Origin: Vulcanisaeta distributa
Lineage (GTDB): Archaea; Thermoproteota; Thermoprotei; Thermoproteales; Thermocladiaceae
DNA length: 8,168 nucleotides
Reading direction: 5' to 3'
NCBI GenBank assembly: GCA_002506645.1
Contig: DAXY01000110.1
Coordinates: 1-8,168, forward strand
Both the position numbers and the translations under genes were made by a program. Of the stretch, positions 6,037 through 8,168 are shown piece after piece. Each line of letters begins with the position of its first letter. Within the stretch, counting starts at the first letter, position 1. Under the pieces are notes generated by a model. The model did no database searches, was not told the DNA's origin, and was given only the letters and a program-made list of their open reading frames with translations.

Positions 6037-6375
6037 ATGTCTGAGGACCCCTTCGAACTCCTAAAATCAATGGCCGAAAAGGCGTTGCCAAAAATCGCCA
6101 GTAAGGTTAGTGGGCCGGTTAAGGTATTTCAATTCACCGGGGAGGGCTATGAGCCATTCTATGTCGAGGTTGGCGGCGGTACGGTGAAGTTCAATAAGGG
6201 CACTCACGCCTCACCAACAGCCACGATACAGGTAAATAGGGATAACCTGCTAAAGATGATTAAGGGCCAGCTCGACGCAATGCAGGCATATTTCTCGGGA
6301 ATAATTAAGGTGACGGGCAATATATTGGACGCAGCATCCCTAGTAGACATAATAAACACGGCACGTAGTGCCTAA
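6037..6375 (+). CDS. Stand-alone SCP2 sterol-carrier domain protein
   Basis: This 112-residue protein consists of one SCP2 domain. After an N-terminal helix (about 1-25) come beta strands (KVFQFTGEG, FYVEVGGGTVKF), then the family's ASPTATIQVNRDNLLKMIKGQ segment and AYFSGIIKVTGN near the C terminus. There is no signal peptide or membrane segment, so it should be cytosolic. SCP2 domains form a hydrophobic tunnel that binds lipids and fatty acyl-CoA. In eukaryotes the domain is fused to thiolase (SCPx) or to multifunctional enzyme 2. Here the matching enzymes are separate genes close by, so I infer an acyl-CoA or lipid carrier serving them; the ligand is unknown. No Shine-Dalgarno motif is evident before the ATG. 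Confidence 0.85.
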   Translation: MSEDPFELLKSMAEKALPKIASKVSGPVKVFQFTGEGYEPFYVEVGGGTVKFNKGTHASPTATIQVNRDNLLKMIKGQLDAMQAYFSGIIKVTGNILDAASLVDIINTARSA

Positions 6376-6444
6376 CGACACGATATATAGGTTTATACAT
6401 TTTAAAATTAAATAATTTCTTACCTAAATATTATAGATAATGGG

Positions 6445-6455
6445 TATATTTATTA
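6445..6455 (+). promoter_or_regulatory. TATA-like box of the 2-hydroxyacid dehydrogenase operon
   Basis: TATATTTATTA is centred about 31 bases before ATG 6481. Transcription would begin near 6475, after the alternative TTG codon at 6469, which favours the ATG as the start. The preceding sequence (6376-6444) is AT-rich and may also hold the end of the SCP2 transcript, but I see no clear hairpin. Confidence 0.55.
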
Positions 6456-6480
6456 CTGCGGTAATTTATTGATTAAACAT

Positions 6481-7437
6481 ATGAGGATTTTGGTTACCGT
6501 GCCTCTTGTGGATCCTGATGTGGGTCCACAAGCTATGAGGTTGCTCAGCGAGGTTGGCGATGTCGATGTTAAACCCATGACTACTGAGCAGTTGAGGGAT
6601 GCCATACGCGATTATGACGCAGTAATCGTCAGTGTCTGGCATAGGGTCACCAGGGACATAATTGATGCAGGTAGGAACCTTAAGGTCATTGGTACGGCGT
6701 CAGTTGGTATTGACCACATAGATGTTGAGTACGCCGAGAGAAGGGGCATTAAGGTTGTGAGCGCTGCTGGTGCGTCGACCTATAGTGTTGCTGAGTTCAC
6801 CTTTGGCCTATTGTTAATGATGATTAAGAGGATACCAGAGAACATGAGTAGGGTTAGGGGTGGTGAGTGGGGTTCATTATTGACACCAGGTATTGAGTTG
6901 TTCGGTAAGACCTTGGGAATCATTGGCCTTGGGAGGATTGGGTCCTACGTGGCCTCAATAGCCAATGCCTTTAGGATGAGGGTACTGGCCTATGACCCAT
7001 TTGTTGATAGGGAGAGGTTTATTGAGGTCAACGCCATCAGGGTTGAGAACCTTGACGACTTACTCAGGCAGTCGGACTTCATAACAATACATACGTCATT
7101 GACTAAGGAGAGCAGGGGATTAATCGGTAAGAGGGAGGTTGGGTTAATGAGGGATGGGGTCTATATCGTTAATACGGCCAGGGGTGAGGTTGTTGATGAG
7201 TACGCAATCCTCGATGGCCTAAGGAGCGGTAAAATTGCTGGTTATGCAACTGACGTGCTCACCGGCGAACCGCCCACTGAGGAGTCATCACCACTACTAA
7301 GGGCCTTTAGGAGGGGTGAGGTTCCTAATTTATTTGTGACCAGCCACATTGCTGGGGTTACGCGGGAATCCGTCAAGAGATATACGCTGTATGTCGCGAA
7401 GGGTGTTAGGGACGCATTGATGGCGATTAGGGGATGA
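6481..7437 (+). CDS. D-isomer 2-hydroxyacid dehydrogenase (NAD-dependent)
   Basis: This 318-residue protein has the usual length and two-part fold of the family. The N-terminal part (about 1-95) contains IGTASVGIDHID, the substrate-binding loop. The Rossmann core (about 96-283) has GLGRIG (149-154) and Asp172 after the second strand, which favours NAD over NADP. The catalytic set is complete: Arg234 in NTARGE, Glu263 in GEPP and His289 in SHIAG. Such enzymes reduce 2-oxoacids to D-2-hydroxyacids; 3-phosphoglycerate, glyoxylate and hydroxypyruvate are common substrates. The length, without an ACT domain, fits a glyoxylate/hydroxypyruvate reductase or a short archaeal phosphoglycerate dehydrogenase. 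The ATG is chosen because the TATA-like box lies 31 bases before it; an in-frame TTG at 6469 would add four residues. A thiamine-diphosphate enzyme gene follows within five bases. Confidence 0.92.
   Translation: MRILVTVPLVDPDVGPQAMRLLSEVGDVDVKPMTTEQLRDAIRDYDAVIVSVWHRVTRDIIDAGRNLKVIGTASVGIDHIDVEYAERRGIKVVSAAGASTYSVAEFTFGLLLMMIKRIPENMSRVRGGEWGSLLTPGIELFGKTLGIIGLGRIGSYVASIANAFRMRVLAYDPFVDRERFIEVNAIRVENLDDLLRQSDFITIHTSLTKESRGLIGKREVGLMRDGVYIVNTARGEVVDEYAILDGLRSGKIAGYATDVLTGEPPTEESSPLLRAFRRGEVPNLFVTSHIAGVTRESVKRYTLYVAKGVRDALMAIRG
7428..7433 (+). promoter_or_regulatory. Shine-Dalgarno-like AGGGG before the thiamine-diphosphate enzyme
   Basis: The purine run at the end of the dehydrogenase gene lies nine bases before ATG 7443, and has no spacing to the alternative ATG at 7434, so it favours the former. 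The match to the ribosomal RNA is partial. Confidence 0.4.
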
Positions 7438-7442
7438 TTAAC

Positions 7443-8168
7443 ATGGTCAGTGGTGGTGAGGCCATAGTAAGGTCCTTAATTGAGGAGGGTATAGACACCG
7501 TCTTCGGCCTGCCTGGAACACACGTACTTGGGCTTTATGCCGCGCTACATGATCACAGCGATAGGATAAAGCACGTGCTCGGCCGTTTCGAGCCCAGCAT
7601 GGGATTTATGGCTGACGGCTATGCTAGGGCCAGCGGTAGGGTTGGTGTTGTAATAGCCACGGCAGGCCCAGGCGCTACGGGCTTAGTCACACCACTCGCC
7701 CAGGCGGCTGTGGAGGGAGTGCCCATAGTGGCTCTCGCTGGGTTAACGCCAATAAAGACTGCAGGTAGGGGTTACTACCACGAGTTCAGGGACATTAATG
7801 CGCAGTTAAGTATCTTTAAACCGTTTACAAAACTGGCCGTTAGGGTTGAGGATCCTAGGGAAATACCTAGGATACTCGCCAGGGCGTTTAGGATTGCCAG
7901 GGAGGGCAGGCCAGGACCTGTTTATGTGGAGCTGCCTAGGGACGTTATTGAGAGCGAGACCGAGTGGATTGGCTATACTAAGGAGGAGCCCGTGAGGATT
8001 AAACCCGACACAGAACTAGTGGATTTAGCGGCTAAGGAGTTACTTAATGCCGAGAGACCGGTCATCTACGTTGGTGGCGGTGTCATAGCCTCGAATGCAA
8101 GTGATGCCCTAATAAGGGTTGCCGAGGAATTGGGCGCCCCAGTAGTTACCTCAGTAATGGGTAAAGGC
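7443..8168 (+). CDS. Thiamine-diphosphate enzyme, acetolactate synthase-like (partial)
   Basis: The first 242 codons are present, and the frame runs off the right edge. The N-terminal pyrimidine-binding domain (about 1-165) shows VFGLPGTHV (20-28) and Glu50 in GRFEPSMGFMADGYARASG. This glutamate is the one that activates the thiamine diphosphate ring; the usual RHEQ context is RFEP here. TAGPGATG (73-80) and RPGPVYVELPRDV follow. The central domain then begins (ERPVIYVGGG), as in acetolactate synthase, glyoxylate carboligase and related decarboxylases. The deviations around FGLPGTHV and Glu50 make a true acetolactate synthase less sure, and the cofactor-binding C-terminal domain is outside the window. 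An in-frame ATG at 7434 overlaps the preceding stop as ATGA and would add three residues. The close coupling with the 2-hydroxyacid dehydrogenase suggests one pathway, perhaps reduction of the product. Confidence 0.88.
   Translation, partial: MVSGGEAIVRSLIEEGIDTVFGLPGTHVLGLYAALHDHSDRIKHVLGRFEPSMGFMADGYARASGRVGVVIATAGPGATGLVTPLAQAAVEGVPIVALAGLTPIKTAGRGYYHEFRDINAQLSIFKPFTKLAVRVEDPREIPRILARAFRIAREGRPGPVYVELPRDVIESETEWIGYTKEEPVRIKPDTELVDLAAKELLNAERPVIYVGGGVIASNASDALIRVAEELGAPVVTSVMGKG

Noticed and set aside
6469..6480. TTG at 6469 as the start of the 2-hydroxyacid dehydrogenase
   Set aside because: It lies at or before the transcription start expected from the TATA-like box, and the ATG at 6481 begins exactly at the family's first beta strand.
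1..8168. Search for CRISPR, tRNA, rRNA, insertion sequence or defence genes
   Set aside because: I saw no regularly spaced repeats, no tRNA-like cloverleaf, no transposase motif and no terminal inverted repeats; the genes are metabolic throughout.

Overview
The window looks like a piece of a hyperthermophilic crenarchaeon, most likely a Thermoproteales member of the Vulcanisaeta/Caldivirga type. This is inferred from gene content and style, not from a marker gene. AGG is the dominant arginine codon and ATA is common. Short AT-rich TATA-like boxes lie about 29-35 bases before first-gene starts, with almost no room for a leader. Strong Shine-Dalgarno motifs appear only at genes inside transcription units.

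Layout. The left edge holds the last 29 codons of an AMP-forming acyl-CoA synthetase (+). Next comes a decayed metallo-beta-lactamase-fold hydrolase (+, 154-668), broken by several frameshifts and stops and with substituted metal-site residues. It meets, tail to tail, a minus-strand amidohydrolase-2 protein (657-1589) that is full length but lacks two of the family's usual active-site residues. A 468-base stretch without an intact gene (1590-2057) holds the amidohydrolase promoter and a decayed enoyl-CoA hydratase on the minus strand (1700-2049). The hydratase remnant follows directly behind a minus-strand pair: an SCPx-type thiolase (2603-3817) and its zinc-ribbon/OB-fold DUF35 partner (2058-2597).

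A 159-base divergent promoter region separates the thiolase operon from a plus-strand fusion of 3-hydroxyacyl-CoA dehydrogenase and enoyl-CoA hydratase (3977-5971). After it come a stand-alone SCP2 sterol-carrier domain (6037-6375), a D-2-hydroxyacid dehydrogenase (6481-7437), and the first 242 codons of a thiamine-diphosphate enzyme of the acetolactate synthase type (7443 to the right edge). The last two are closely coupled.

How the genes fit together. Acyl-CoA synthetase, enoyl-CoA hydratase/3-hydroxyacyl-CoA dehydrogenase and thiolase make a complete CoA-thioester block. It could run as beta-oxidation, or as the crotonyl-CoA to acetoacetyl-CoA to acetyl-CoA end of the dicarboxylate/4-hydroxybutyrate carbon-fixation cycle known in Thermoproteales. 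The sequence alone does not separate these. An SCPx-like thiolase, a hydratase/dehydrogenase fusion and a free SCP2 domain are the same parts that eukaryotic peroxisomes fuse into SCPx and multifunctional enzyme 2. Two decayed genes, and one apparently catalysis-deficient gene, beside this block show that the locus is being remodelled. I saw no RNA gene, CRISPR array, insertion sequence or origin.
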